The translations under genes and the position numbers were made by a program. Positions 1 to 8,001 of a stretch of DNA of 64,000 nt are shown piece after piece. Within the stretch, counting starts at the first letter, position 1, and each line of letters starts with the position of its first letter. The notes under the pieces were generated by a model. The model did not search any database. It was not told the DNA's origin and saw only the letters and a list, made by a program, of their open reading frames with translations. The DNA comes from Thiothrix sp. (lineage in GTDB: Bacteria; Pseudomonadota; Gammaproteobacteria; Thiotrichales; Thiotrichaceae), in contig SSFA01000019.1 of NCBI GenBank assembly GCA_008015155.1, forward strand, positions 1 to 64,000, in the 5' to 3' direction.

Positions 1-647
1 CCGTCAATACCACCCAAGTCAAGGAAGGCACCGTAGTCAGTGAGGTTTTTAACCACGCCTTTAACCGCTTGACCTTCTTGGAGGTTATCCAATAAGGCTT
101 CGCGCTCTGCACTGTACTCTTCTTCAACTACTGCACGGCGAGATACTACAACGTTATTACGCTTCTGATCCAATTTGATCAGTTTAAACTCAAGCTCTTT
201 ACCTTCTAAATAGGCGGTGTCACGTACTGGGCGGACATCAACTAAAGAACCTGGTAAGAATGCACGGATATCGCTTAACTCAACTGTGAAGCCACCTTTA
301 ACTTTGCCAGTGATGATACCAGTAACGATTTCATCATTTTTAAAGGCTTCATCAAGGATTTCCCAAGCACGCATACGACGCGCTTTTTCACGAGATAAGC
401 GAGTTTCACCAAAACCATCTTCAACTGTATCTAAGGCAACTTCAACTAAATCGCCTACTTGAACAGTGATTTCACCACGTTCGTTTTTGAACTGCTCAGC
501 CGGAATCACGCCTTCCGACTTAAGGCCAGCGCTAACAATAATGAAATCCGGACGTACATCAATAACCGTGGCATTAACCAAGGAACCCGGCTTCATCTGA
601 GTATAAGATAGGCTCTCTTCAAACAGTTCTGCAAAACTTTCAGTCAT
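1..647 (-). CDS. rpsA: 30S ribosomal protein S1 (partial, N-terminal part)
   Basis: Ribosomal protein S1 binds mRNA on the 30S subunit and helps unfold and position it for initiation. Reading the minus strand from an ATG at 647 gives a protein starting [13 protein letters not shown], followed by S1/OB-fold repeats; typical S1 signatures such as [17 protein letters not shown] and [15 protein letters not shown] are visible. The gene runs off the left edge, so about 215 N-terminal residues are present of the usual 550-570. It lies downstream of cmk on the same strand, the standard gammaproteobacterial order, but a terminator-like hairpin after cmk suggests it also has its own promoter in the roughly 55 bp before the start. 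Identity is secure. Confidence 0.97.
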   Translation of the reverse strand, partial: MTESFAELFEESLSYTQMKPGSLVNATVIDVRPDFIIVSAGLKSEGVIPAEQFKNERGEITVQVGDLVEVALDTVEDGFGETRLSREKARRMRAWEILDEAFKNDEIVTGIITGKVKGGFTVELSDIRAFLPGSLVDVRPVRDTAYLEGKELEFKLIKLDQKRNNVVVSRRAVVEEEYSAEREALLDNLQEGQAVKGVVKNLTDYGAFLDLGGID

Positions 648-702
648 GAATCAATTTACCTGTAAATTTAAAATGTGCATCACAACTCCTGTCATGATGG
701 GC

Positions 703-737
703 AAAAATAAAAAGCCCGGACAATCCTTGTCTGGGCC
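703..737 (-). terminator. Intrinsic terminator between cmk and rpsA
   Basis: On the minus strand, 25 bp after the cmk stop, GCCCAGACAA pairs with TTGTCCGGGC (one mismatch, two- to three-base loop) and is followed by TTTTTATTTTT. This is a good rho-independent terminator. It probably reduces read-through from the hisC-tyrA-aroA-cmk operon into rpsA. Confidence 0.75.
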
Positions 738-761
738 TCTGCATAGTTTTTCCAGCGTTAT

Positions 762-1415
762 TTATTGATGTTGCAATATCAAGTTGAGTACTTGTTCAGG
801 AGTCATCTGACTACTATCAATAATTAATGCATCAGCGGCTGGACGCAAGGGTGCTATAGGTCGATTACTATCACGCTCGTCGCGCTCTTTAATCTCTCCA
901 ATAAGGGCGGTAATATTAGCATAAATTCCTTGCTCGCTCAACTGTTTAAGCCGCCTTTCTGCCCGTATCTCTGGGCTTGCGGTTAAAAAAACCTTCAGCT
1001 TAGCGTCAGGAAAAACCACAGTTCCCATATCGCGCCCATCGGCTACCAAACCCGGTAATTGACGGAAGGCTCGTTGACGGTTCATTAAAGCTGCGCGCAC
1101 AGCTGGAAGTGCTGAAATACGCGAGGTCGCATCAGCCGCTTCAGGAGTACGAATTGCCAAGCTCACGTCCTGCCCATTCCGCCATACTTTGCCTTGTTCA
1201 AAATGCATTTCCAAATTTTGAATTAAAGCAACGATAGCATTTGCATCATCAAGAGGAAGCTTGGCTTCCAAAGTAGCTTGTGCCGCGACGCGGTAGATTG
1301 CACCACTATCTAAGAGATGCCAACCTAAATGCTGCGCAAGCAGGGCTGCAATCGTTCCTTTCCCTGAACCTGCTGGGCCATCAATTGTAATAACAGGTGC
1401 TTGCTTATTCTCCAT
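762..1415 (-). CDS. cmk: Cytidylate kinase
   Basis: CMP/dCMP kinase transfers phosphate from ATP to CMP in the cytoplasm, feeding pyrimidine nucleotide pools. The 217-residue protein has the family's usual length, an N-terminal P-loop GPAGSGKGT (about residues 14-22), the LDSGAIYR substrate motif and the VADGRDMGTVVFPDA segment characteristic of Cmk, with RAERR in the lid region. The start overlaps the end of aroA by 11 bp, indicating translational coupling within the hisC-tyrA-aroA-cmk operon. No anomalies are seen. Confidence 0.96.
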   Translation of the reverse strand: MENKQAPVITIDGPAGSGKGTIAALLAQHLGWHLLDSGAIYRVAAQATLEAKLPLDDANAIVALIQNLEMHFEQGKVWRNGQDVSLAIRTPEAADATSRISALPAVRAALMNRQRAFRQLPGLVADGRDMGTVVFPDAKLKVFLTASPEIRAERRLKQLSEQGIYANITALIGEIKERDERDSNRPIAPLRPAADALIIDSSQMTPEQVLNLILQHQ

Positions 1416-2727
1416 CAGTACTAATTCCTAAGCCAGCGCACTGCGCCAATGGTACAAAGCCCGGAAACGAAGTATTCACTGTTGCACAATCATTAATCAG
1501 CATCGGGCTAGTCGCACGCAAGCCAGCAATCGAGAACGCCATCGCGATGCGATGATCATTATGGCTGGTAATCGTGCCACCGCTCAGCTGACCACCTTGA
1601 ATAATAATGCCATCAGGCGTGGGTTGCGCCTTGATCCCACAAGCGATTAAACCATCGGCCATGACTTGAATACGGTCACTTTCCTTTACCCGTAACTCTT
1701 CAGCACCTGTCAAAACGGTTTCGCCCTCAGCACAGGAGGCAGCCACAAAGAGTACAGGGAATTCATCAATCGCCAAAGGTACTAACTCCTCAGGAATACG
1801 AATGCCCTTCAGCTTAGCTGAACGTACTCGAATATCCGCCACTGGTTCACCACCGACTTCACGCGGATTGAGTAGCTCTAAATTTGCGCCCATTAAACGC
1901 AGAATATCAATGACACCCGTACGTGTAGGATTCATACCTACATGTTCGATAATCAAATCAGAGCCTTCAGCAATACTCGCGCCTACCATAAAGAAAGCAG
2001 CTGAGGAAATATCTGAAGGCACATCAATCGCAGTAGCAGTAAGCTTACCACCGCCTTGGAGGCTAATCTGATTGCCAGCGGTTTTTACAGTATAACCAAA
2101 CCCCCGTAGCATTCGCTCTGTATGATCACGGGTGGGTGCTGGTTCAATCACTAAAGTTTCACCTTCAGCATATAAACCTGCTAGTAAGAGCGCGGATTTC
2201 ACCTGAGCACTAGCCATCGGCATTTCATAGTGAATACCCTTAAGTTGACTGCCACCATGTACTAACAGAGGAGGGGTTCCTTGCTCAGTCGCATCAATCC
2301 TTGCGCCCATTTGCGCTAAAGGTACTGTGACTCGCTTCATGGGACGTTTCGACAAAGAACTATCGCCAGTCATACGCACGTCAAAAGCTTGCCCGCTCAT
2401 CAGACCTGACATCAAGCGCATTGAGGTACCTGAATTCCCCATATCCAGATCAGTTTTGGGTGCTTTTAAACCGTGTAGGCCCACTCCCTGAATGGTCACT
2501 TTACCATCAGCACTTGGCCCTTCAATATTTACTCCCATACTGCGAAAAGCTTGCAATGTACAGAGACAGTCTTCCCCTTGTAGGAAACCGCTGACTTGAG
2601 TTGTGCCTTCTGCTAACGAGCCCAGCATAATTGAGCGATGTGAAATCGATTTATCCCCAGGTACACGAATCCGTCCAGTTAGCTTGCCACCGGGTTGTAC
2701 AATAAAACGAAGATTTTGATGACTCAC
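1405..2727 (-). CDS. aroA: 3-phosphoshikimate 1-carboxyvinyltransferase (EPSP synthase)
   Basis: EPSP synthase joins shikimate-3-phosphate and phosphoenolpyruvate in the shikimate pathway. Landmarks are the N-terminal PGDKSISHRSIML, the LDMGNSGTSMRLMSG PEP-binding loop, RDHTERML, and the C-terminal KESDRI and NDHRIAMAFS motifs. The reading frame can be extended to a TTG at 2760, overlapping tyrA by 26 bp, but that TTG has no ribosome binding site. The GTG at 2727 has AGGA ten bases upstream, lies just after the tyrA stop and gives 440 residues, closer to the family norm, so I prefer it. It sits between tyrA and cmk in one operon. Confidence 0.95.
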   Translation of the reverse strand: MSHQNLRFIVQPGGKLTGRIRVPGDKSISHRSIMLGSLAEGTTQVSGFLQGEDCLCTLQAFRSMGVNIEGPSADGKVTIQGVGLHGLKAPKTDLDMGNSGTSMRLMSGLMSGQAFDVRMTGDSSLSKRPMKRVTVPLAQMGARIDATEQGTPPLLVHGGSQLKGIHYEMPMASAQVKSALLLAGLYAEGETLVIEPAPTRDHTERMLRGFGYTVKTAGNQISLQGGGKLTATAIDVPSDISSAAFFMVGASIAEGSDLIIEHVGMNPTRTGVIDILRLMGANLELLNPREVGGEPVADIRVRSAKLKGIRIPEELVPLAIDEFPVLFVAASCAEGETVLTGAEELRVKESDRIQVMADGLIACGIKAQPTPDGIIIQGGQLSGGTITSHNDHRIAMAFSIAGLRATSPMLINDCATVNTSFPGFVPLAQCAGLGISTDGE

Positions 2728-2734
2728 TTTAAGA

Positions 2735-3619
2735 TTATCCTGCTGATTTAGGGGGTTCAAAACGAGCTATATAGTTGTCGCGGGCTTGTTTAGCATTAGT
2801 CATACGCTGGTGCAAAGCATCACCCTGATGTTCACGAATAAGCGTAGCGAATTCATCGAGATTGGTTTGTAAAGCCTGAATCATAGCGAGAATAGCCTGA
2901 TCATTATATAGACAGATGTCTCGCCACATCACAGGATCACTCGAGGCAATCCGTGTGAAATCGCGGAAACCACCCGCTGCATAGCGTAAAATATCATCCT
3001 GCTGCGGCATATTAAGCAGGGTATCCACTAAGGAAAAAGCCAAGACATGCGGTAAATGACTGGTCGCTGCTAAAACCTGATCATGCATCGCCACCGGCAT
3101 TTGCTCCACAAGTGCGCCGGTTACTTCCCACATCGCTGCTACGGTCGCTAAAGCTTGCTGATTCGTTTGTGCAGTCGGTGTTAAAATAACGCGGCGTCCT
3201 TGGTAAAGATCAGCGACAGCAGCCTCCACTCCACTTTTTTCACGCCCTGCGACCGGATGCCCTGGCACAAACTGCTGATACTCTGTGCCCATAGCAGCGG
3301 TGACTTGATCAACAATAGAGCCTTTGGTACTTCCGGCATCGGTCAGAATGCAATGAGGCGGTAAAGCCTCTTTAATTTGCTCCAAAACAGCTGGCATCGC
3401 ACCCATTGGTACTGCTAATAAAACCACATCTGCATCACGCACTGCAGCGCTAGGATCAAGGCTAAAGCTATCAATAGCGCCTAAATCTACGGCTTTTTGG
3501 AGTTGCTCTGCATTGCGACCACAGCCCACTACTTGCTTACAATACTTAGCTTGGCGTAAAGCTAAACCTAAAGAGCCACCAATGAGCCCTACCCCAAAAA
3601 TCACTAATTTATTGATCAC
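2735..3619 (-). CDS. tyrA: Prephenate dehydrogenase
   Basis: TyrA oxidatively decarboxylates prephenate to 4-hydroxyphenylpyruvate with NAD(P), the committed step to tyrosine. The 294-residue protein is the monofunctional type with no chorismate mutase domain. It opens with a Rossmann motif GVGLIGGSLGLALR (residues 9-22), followed by DAGSTKG and the catalytic-region motif PGHPVAGREKSGVEAA (about 119-134), then SHLPHVLAFSLV. It overlaps hisC by 4 bp at its start, consistent with tight coupling in the hisC-tyrA-aroA-cmk operon. Confidence 0.95.
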   Translation of the reverse strand: MINKLVIFGVGLIGGSLGLALRQAKYCKQVVGCGRNAEQLQKAVDLGAIDSFSLDPSAAVRDADVVLLAVPMGAMPAVLEQIKEALPPHCILTDAGSTKGSIVDQVTAAMGTEYQQFVPGHPVAGREKSGVEAAVADLYQGRRVILTPTAQTNQQALATVAAMWEVTGALVEQMPVAMHDQVLAATSHLPHVLAFSLVDTLLNMPQQDDILRYAAGGFRDFTRIASSDPVMWRDICLYNDQAILAMIQALQTNLDEFATLIREHQGDALHQRMTNAKQARDNYIARFEPPKSAG

Positions 3620-4764
3620 GCCGCCAGCACCTTTTTTAAAGCCTCAATACAGCGTTGGTTCTGGGCTGCTGTACCAATCGTGATCCGCAAATGCTGTGGT
3701 AAACCATAGCCACCAATCGGGCGGACAATCACTCCTTCACGCAGTAAAGCATCGTAAATAGCAGCGGCAGGACGCTTTAGATTCAAGGTAATGAAATTGC
3801 CGACGCTTGGAATATATTCCCAGCTATTCTTTGCACAGGCTGCAAACCATTGTTTTAAACCAGCGCTATTTACAGCCACACTTTGCTTTAGGAACTCATC
3901 ATCCGCTAAAGCTGCTGTGGCTGCTGCTAAAGCTAAGGAATTGACATTAAACGGTTGACGCACTCGGTTTAAAATATCCGCGATCTCTGGACTAGAGGCC
4001 GCATAACCAACCCGTAAACCCGCCAAACCATAAATTTTAGAAAAGGTACGGGTCACGATCAAATTTGGAAATTGTGCTAGCCAGGCTAAAGCATCGGGAA
4101 ACTCAGGATCTTCAACATACTCGGTATAAGCTTCATCCATCACCACAATGACTTGTGGAGGCAGTTGTTGAAGGAAATGCAGTAACTCTTCTTTACCTAA
4201 CCAAGTCCCAGTCGGGTTATTCGGATTAGCAATAAAGACTAGCTGAGTGGTGCTAGTGATTTTTTCCAGCAGATTTTGCAAGTTATGCCCATAAGGCATT
4301 TCTGCATGTTCTGGCGAGTACGCTTTAGCAATCCGTAATTCTGCACCGGTTGCTTGTATGACAATCGGATAAACCGCAAAAGCATACTCAGAAACTACCG
4401 CTGAACGCCCTTGAGTCAAGAAAGCACGCGCGATTAATTCCAATACATCATTGGAACCATTGCCTAAAGTAATTTGCTGACTTTGCAAACCTAATTTACT
4501 AGCAATTGCATCCTTTAAGAGATAGCCGCTGCCATCTGGGTATAACTCCAAAGCTTTTAAAGGATTGGCTAGAGCAGCCAAAGCTTTAGGGCTAGAACCT
4601 AAAGGATTTTCATTCGAAGCCAATTTTAGAATATTAGTGATCCCTAGCTCACGCTCTAATTCTTCGATGGGTTTACCAGGTTGGTAAGGTGATAAAGCCT
4701 GCACACCTGCTAAGGCAAGGCTTTGGTAATTAACTGTTGATGGCATGATGCTCGCGCTCTGCAT
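3616..4764 (-). CDS. hisC: Histidinol-phosphate/aromatic aminotransferase (HisC2 type)
   Basis: This is a fold-type I PLP aminotransferase that transfers amino groups to imidazole-acetol phosphate and often also to aromatic keto acids. The sequence shows NILKLASNENPLGSSPKAL near the N-terminus, GNGSNDVLELIARAF, the NPNNPTGTW segment, MDEAYTEY and the PLP-lysine motif TFSKIYGLAGLRVGYA. Position next to tyrA and aroA suggests a role in tyrosine/phenylalanine transamination as well as histidine synthesis. The first ATG (4764) and an internal ATG seven codons in (4746) are both possible starts; neither has a strong ribosome binding site. pheA, which often precedes hisC in this operon, is absent here. 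Confidence 0.93.
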   Translation of the reverse strand: MQSASIMPSTVNYQSLALAGVQALSPYQPGKPIEELERELGITNILKLASNENPLGSSPKALAALANPLKALELYPDGSGYLLKDAIASKLGLQSQQITLGNGSNDVLELIARAFLTQGRSAVVSEYAFAVYPIVIQATGAELRIAKAYSPEHAEMPYGHNLQNLLEKITSTTQLVFIANPNNPTGTWLGKEELLHFLQQLPPQVIVVMDEAYTEYVEDPEFPDALAWLAQFPNLIVTRTFSKIYGLAGLRVGYAASSPEIADILNRVRQPFNVNSLALAAATAALADDEFLKQSVAVNSAGLKQWFAACAKNSWEYIPSVGNFITLNLKRPAAAIYDALLREGVIVRPIGGYGLPQHLRITIGTAAQNQRCIEALKKVLAA

Positions 4765-4845
4765 GAATTAGGCCAGCATTCAATCATATTAAAAGCGACT
4801 TTGCCAGACTCAAACTAGGCTGGCAAAGTGCTTAGAACGAGGATC

Positions 4846-5730
4846 TTATTTAAAGACGACTGTTTTATTCCCATCTAGGAAGACACGATGCTCAACATGC
4901 AGTTTCACTGCTTTAGACAAAGCAATGGTTTCGGTATCGCGTCCAACTGCTACTAAAGCATCGGGAGAATAAGAATGGTCGACCACTTGTACTGCCTGTT
5001 CAATGATAGGACCTTCGTCTAAATCAGCAGTGACATAGTGCGCAGTTGCACCGATCAGTTTCACACCACGCTCATAAGCTTGATGATAGGGCTTAGCACC
5101 TTTAAAGCCAGGTAAGAAGGAGTGATGGATATTGATGGCCCGACCGCGCAGTTGCTTACACAAATTATCCGAAAGAATTTGCATATAACGCGCTAATACC
5201 ACTAGCTCAGTACCCGTTTCCTCAACAATTTCCATCAGGCGAGCTTCTTGCTCAGCTTTATTGTCTTTAGTCACGGGCAAATAGATAAACCGCAAACCTT
5301 CGCGCTCTGCCATCGGACGCAAATCACGGTGATTTGACACCACCGCCGTGATCTCCATAGGTAACTCACCTTTGTGGTGCCGATATAAGAGATCATCAAA
5401 GCAGTGATCAAATTTACTCACCATGATCAGGACTTTAACAGGTGTATCAGCATTATGGATCGACCAATCAATACCGAAACGCTCAGCAACAGGAATCAAG
5501 GCTTCACGAATATCATCCAAAGTACTCGTCCCGACTTGTACCTGAGCATGGGCGCGCATAAAAAACCGACCACTTTCGCGATCATCAAATTGCGACATTT
5601 CATTCAAGTAACAGCCTTTTTCAAATAAAACTGAAGTGACGGCCGCTACAATCCCTCGGGCAGCTACGCAACTTGCACGAAGAATAAAAGAAATTCCGGC
5701 GGCGTCTGGCTGATTTTTATCAATACTCAT
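4846..5730 (-). CDS. purU: Formyltetrahydrofolate deformylase
   Basis: PurU hydrolyses 10-formyl-THF to formate and THF. The 294-residue protein has an N-terminal ACT regulatory domain (about residues 10-85) and a formyltransferase-fold catalytic domain (about 95-285). NIHHSFLPGFKGAKPYHQA and the downstream LDEGPIIEQ segment carry the catalytic Asn-His-Asp triad. In pseudomonads purU copies accompany sarcosine oxidase genes, where they dispose of one-carbon units from N-methyl oxidation. Here purU is alone, 30 kb from soxBDAG, but both have a related palindrome upstream, which argues for the catabolic rather than the purine-related role. Confidence 0.95.
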   Translation of the reverse strand: MSIDKNQPDAAGISFILRASCVAARGIVAAVTSVLFEKGCYLNEMSQFDDRESGRFFMRAHAQVQVGTSTLDDIREALIPVAERFGIDWSIHNADTPVKVLIMVSKFDHCFDDLLYRHHKGELPMEITAVVSNHRDLRPMAEREGLRFIYLPVTKDNKAEQEARLMEIVEETGTELVVLARYMQILSDNLCKQLRGRAINIHHSFLPGFKGAKPYHQAYERGVKLIGATAHYVTADLDEGPIIEQAVQVVDHSYSPDALVAVGRDTETIALSKAVKLHVEHRVFLDGNKTVVFK

Positions 5731-5776
5731 GCTCTGATAACTCTGCTATTGTGCTGTGATTAAACTTAGTTTCATT

Positions 5777-5804
5777 AATATTGATTGACTAGTCAATCAA
5801 TATT
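5777..5804. promoter_or_regulatory. Perfect 28-bp palindrome upstream of purU (putative repressor operator)
   Basis: The 28 bases are a perfect dyad centred between 5790 and 5791, with core ATTGACTAGTCAAT and further ATTG/CAAT arms. It lies about 47 bp upstream of the purU start. A similar element with the same ATTGACT/AGTCAAT half-sites stands upstream of soxB at 40620-40637. The shape resembles operators of TetR-family regulators such as BetI; that assignment is from memory of the family and no regulator gene is in the window. Confidence 0.7.
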
Positions 5805-5953
5805 TGAAGTTTTCAAACTCATAGCAGCAGACTAGCAAGTTCTTGGCTTAGCGCAAGCGCAGCTGACAAAAGTTCTTGCTTTATCTGAAAGTTTTTCAGC
5901 AGAAGTTTGAGAGAAAATTGCTAACCGAGCTAGCGCATCCAACCCTGTGGATT

Positions 5954-6538
5954 TCACTGCATTTTTTTGAAATCAATTCCCTCAGCATAAGCCTGCATCT
6001 CTTCAGCACTGACTTGATCACCTTTGACTGTCACCATGTATTTATTCGCCACTGCAAACTGATAATCACCGGTTTTTGTGCTGGCATCATAGGTAGAAAT
6101 TACTTTTTGCCCAGCGATCTTCTCTAATTTTCCACCTGAGGAACTGGCAAACATCGGATTACTAAAAAGAGTCATCAAACCTTGTAACATCGGAGAATCT
6201 GTCACAATTTGCACATGAACCGAGCTATTATCCTTGCTATAGCGTCTTTCAACAGTGATACCGCCGCCAAACATGGCTGCACCCACCGCTGTCGATTCTG
6301 CCTTCTCAGCTGTCCAGCCGGAAAGTGGTGCTGGTAATAAAGCCTCTAGACCTTGTGCTTTAGCTTGCTGCATCAGTTGTACGGCATAATTGAGACTTTC
6401 CAACGCTTTAGCGGTATCACCTTTGGCATAAGCCTCACTCGCTTCTTGGATAGAATCGGTGACATCATCAGCCTGGAGGGGAGTACAAACTGCGCCTAGC
6501 GCACAGAAAAATAGAGTTACTAATTGGCGTTTTAACAT
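5954..6538 (-). CDS. Hypothetical secreted protein
   Basis: I do not recognise this 194-residue protein. It starts with a clear signal peptide (MLKRQLVTLFFCALGAVCTPLQA, cleavage likely after about residue 23), so it is exported to the periplasm or envelope. Residues 30-60 (EASEAYAKGDTAKALESLNYAVQLMQQ) look like a single TPR-like helical hairpin. The rest contains AAMFGGGITVERRYSKDN and a repeated beta-rich pattern ending with a TGDYQFAVANKYMVTVKG segment. It stands alone between purU and the divergent sigma-54 activator; nothing in the context gives a function. Confidence 0.8.
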   Translation of the reverse strand: MLKRQLVTLFFCALGAVCTPLQADDVTDSIQEASEAYAKGDTAKALESLNYAVQLMQQAKAQGLEALLPAPLSGWTAEKAESTAVGAAMFGGGITVERRYSKDNSSVHVQIVTDSPMLQGLMTLFSNPMFASSSGGKLEKIAGQKVISTYDASTKTGDYQFAVANKYMVTVKGDQVSAEEMQAYAEGIDFKKMQ

Positions 6539-6657
6539 ACTAAGCTCCTCGCATAGCTTATTGATTATGAATGAACGCTCATGACTTTACTGGTATTTAT
6601 AAGCATAGCGTGCAGAATTCAGACTTGCCTCAACTAATTCCAGATTAAGCTGACTTA

Positions 6658-6666
6658 TGCTATAAG
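6658..6666 (+). promoter_or_regulatory. Extended -10 promoter element for the sigma-54 activator gene
   Basis: TGCTATAAG matches an extended -10 box (TGnTATAAT) about 42 bp before the ATG at 6708. No convincing -35 is seen at the proper distance. Low-confidence prediction of the housekeeping promoter of the activator gene. Confidence 0.35.
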
Positions 6667-6707
6667 ACCTTTCTTAATCCACATAGTTCTTAAGGCTTTC
6701 TTGCATT

Positions 6708-7652
6708 ATGTATTTTGATGCCATTTTAACTCGCTCCGCCACGATGCAGGCCATTTTATGTGCTGCACGTTTAGTCTCTAGTACTCAAGTGACGGTGTTA
6801 ATTACTGGTGAATCTGGTACAGGCAAAGAATTGGTCGCTAGAGCTATTCACCAAACTAGTTCGCGTAAAAATCAAGCTTTTATTATTGTCAACTGTGCTG
6901 CTTTACCTGAAGCCTTGGCCGAATCTTTATTATTTGGGCATCGTAAAGGCAGCTTCACGGGTGCTGAGCAAGCCCAAACTGGACTGATCGCAGCAGCAGA
7001 AGGGGGAAGTTTATTTTTAGACGAGATTGGTGAATTACCACTAGCTTTACAAGCCAAGTTATTACGCTTTCTCGAATCGGGGGAAATCCTGCCCTTAGGT
7101 GAAGTACGCGCACGTAAAGTGGATGTACGTGTGCTAGCCGCTACCCATCGTAATCTTGAACAAGAAAGCCGCACCGGTCGGTTTCGTAACGATCTCTTCT
7201 ACCGCCTGAATGTCATGCCCATTGAGCTTTTACCTTTACGTGAACGCCCTGAAGATATAGAAATTTTAAGCCAAGCCTTTTTCAGTGATTTTGCTCAACA
7301 ACATCGTTTGGCTAAAACCAGTCTGGCGCGCGATGCGTTAAAAATCATGCAGCGCTATGCGTGGCCAGGCAATGTACGCGAGTTAAAAAATAGTTGTGAG
7401 CGCTTAAGCATTTTACTAGCTGGCCAAGTTATTAGTGCAGCTAATTTGCCTGCGCAACTTCGAACAACTCAAGCATCTAGGTTGTCTATGTTTGAATTAC
7501 CCGCTGAAGGAGTCAATCTAGAAGCCCTAGAGCGGGATTTACTTCAACAAGCACTAGACAAGGCCCAGCAAAATAAAACTCAAGCCGCGCGACTATTAGG
7601 TATTAGCCGCGATGCCTTAAATTATCGCTTGAAAAAATATTGGCTCGCTTGA
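6708..7652 (+). CDS. Sigma-54-dependent transcriptional activator (PspF-like, no sensor domain)
   Basis: This is a bacterial enhancer-binding protein: an AAA+ ATPase that remodels sigma-54 RNA polymerase at -24/-12 promoters. Visible motifs are Walker A GESGTGKE (34-41), the sigma-54-contact loop GSFTGA (81-86, a variant of the usual GAFTGA), Walker B SLFLDE (101-106), FYRLNVMPI, the [10 protein letters not shown] segment and a C-terminal Fis-type helix-turn-helix with [22 protein letters not shown] (about 287-308). With 314 residues it has no N-terminal receiver, PAS or GAF domain. It converges with the DUF2282 gene, the stop codons abutting, and the mbnP operon beyond it has a sigma-54 promoter, so that operon is the obvious target. 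Confidence 0.93.
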   Translation: MYFDAILTRSATMQAILCAARLVSSTQVTVLITGESGTGKELVARAIHQTSSRKNQAFIIVNCAALPEALAESLLFGHRKGSFTGAEQAQTGLIAAAEGGSLFLDEIGELPLALQAKLLRFLESGEILPLGEVRARKVDVRVLAATHRNLEQESRTGRFRNDLFYRLNVMPIELLPLRERPEDIEILSQAFFSDFAQQHRLAKTSLARDALKIMQRYAWPGNVRELKNSCERLSILLAGQVISAANLPAQLRTTQASRLSMFELPAEGVNLEALERDLLQQALDKAQQNKTQAARLLGISRDALNYRLKKYWLA

Positions 7653-7919
7653 TTATTCATCACCTTTCAGCACGCGCCCACCGGTAATTTTCTCGCAAGT
7701 GCCCTTCGGTAAATTGATCCATTCTTCAGGGTCATTATCAACTTTGGCCTTACCGCTACAACTATGCTCATGCGCCCCACAATCATTCATACCTGCTTTG
7801 ACAATACCTGCGCAGCGTTCGGTTTCAGTGTCATAGCTTTCTTTATGTGCATGTGCAGTACTTGCCATTAACAAAGCGCTTGTCAAGGCGGTTGCTATCC
7901 AATAATGCTTATCTTTCAT
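7653..7919 (-). CDS. DUF2282 family peptide (bufferin precursor-like, BufA1 type)
   Basis: An 88-residue small secreted protein. Residues 1-24 are a signal peptide ending TAHA. The mature part carries four cysteines (36, 47, 54, 75) in the DUF2282 pattern ERCAGIVKAGMNDCG...HSCSGKA...WINLPKGTCEKI. DUF2282 proteins are precursors of bufferins, copper-binding peptides whose cysteines are modified by a DUF692 (MNIO) enzyme with a DUF2063 partner; this is knowledge of the family. Neither partner gene lies in the window, so this copy is locally an orphan. It follows the mbnP-mbnH-barrel operon on the same strand but after a terminator-like hairpin. GAGAGAG precedes the ATG. Confidence 0.85.
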   Translation of the reverse strand: MKDKHYWIATALTSALLMASTAHAHKESYDTETERCAGIVKAGMNDCGAHEHSCSGKAKVDNDPEEWINLPKGTCEKITGGRVLKGDE

Positions 7920-7941
7920 GCTTAACTCTCTCTAAAAACTT

Positions 7942-7993
7942 AAAAAAGGCGATTAGCTCAGGTTTTGGTTTCGGTTGAGGTGAGCTAACCGCC
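7942..7993 (-). terminator. Terminator/attenuator between the barrel gene and the DUF2282 gene
   Basis: On the minus strand GGCGGTTAGCTCA (from 7993) pairs with TGAGCTAATCGCC over 13 bp with one G-T pair, a 20-base loop, and then TTTTTT. It starts 8 bp after the barrel gene stop and its T-run ends 22 bp before the DUF2282 start, leaving almost no room for a separate promoter. It therefore looks like an attenuator setting the expression ratio, or the true operon end. Confidence 0.8.
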
Positions 7994-8001
7994 TCGAAAA
8001 C

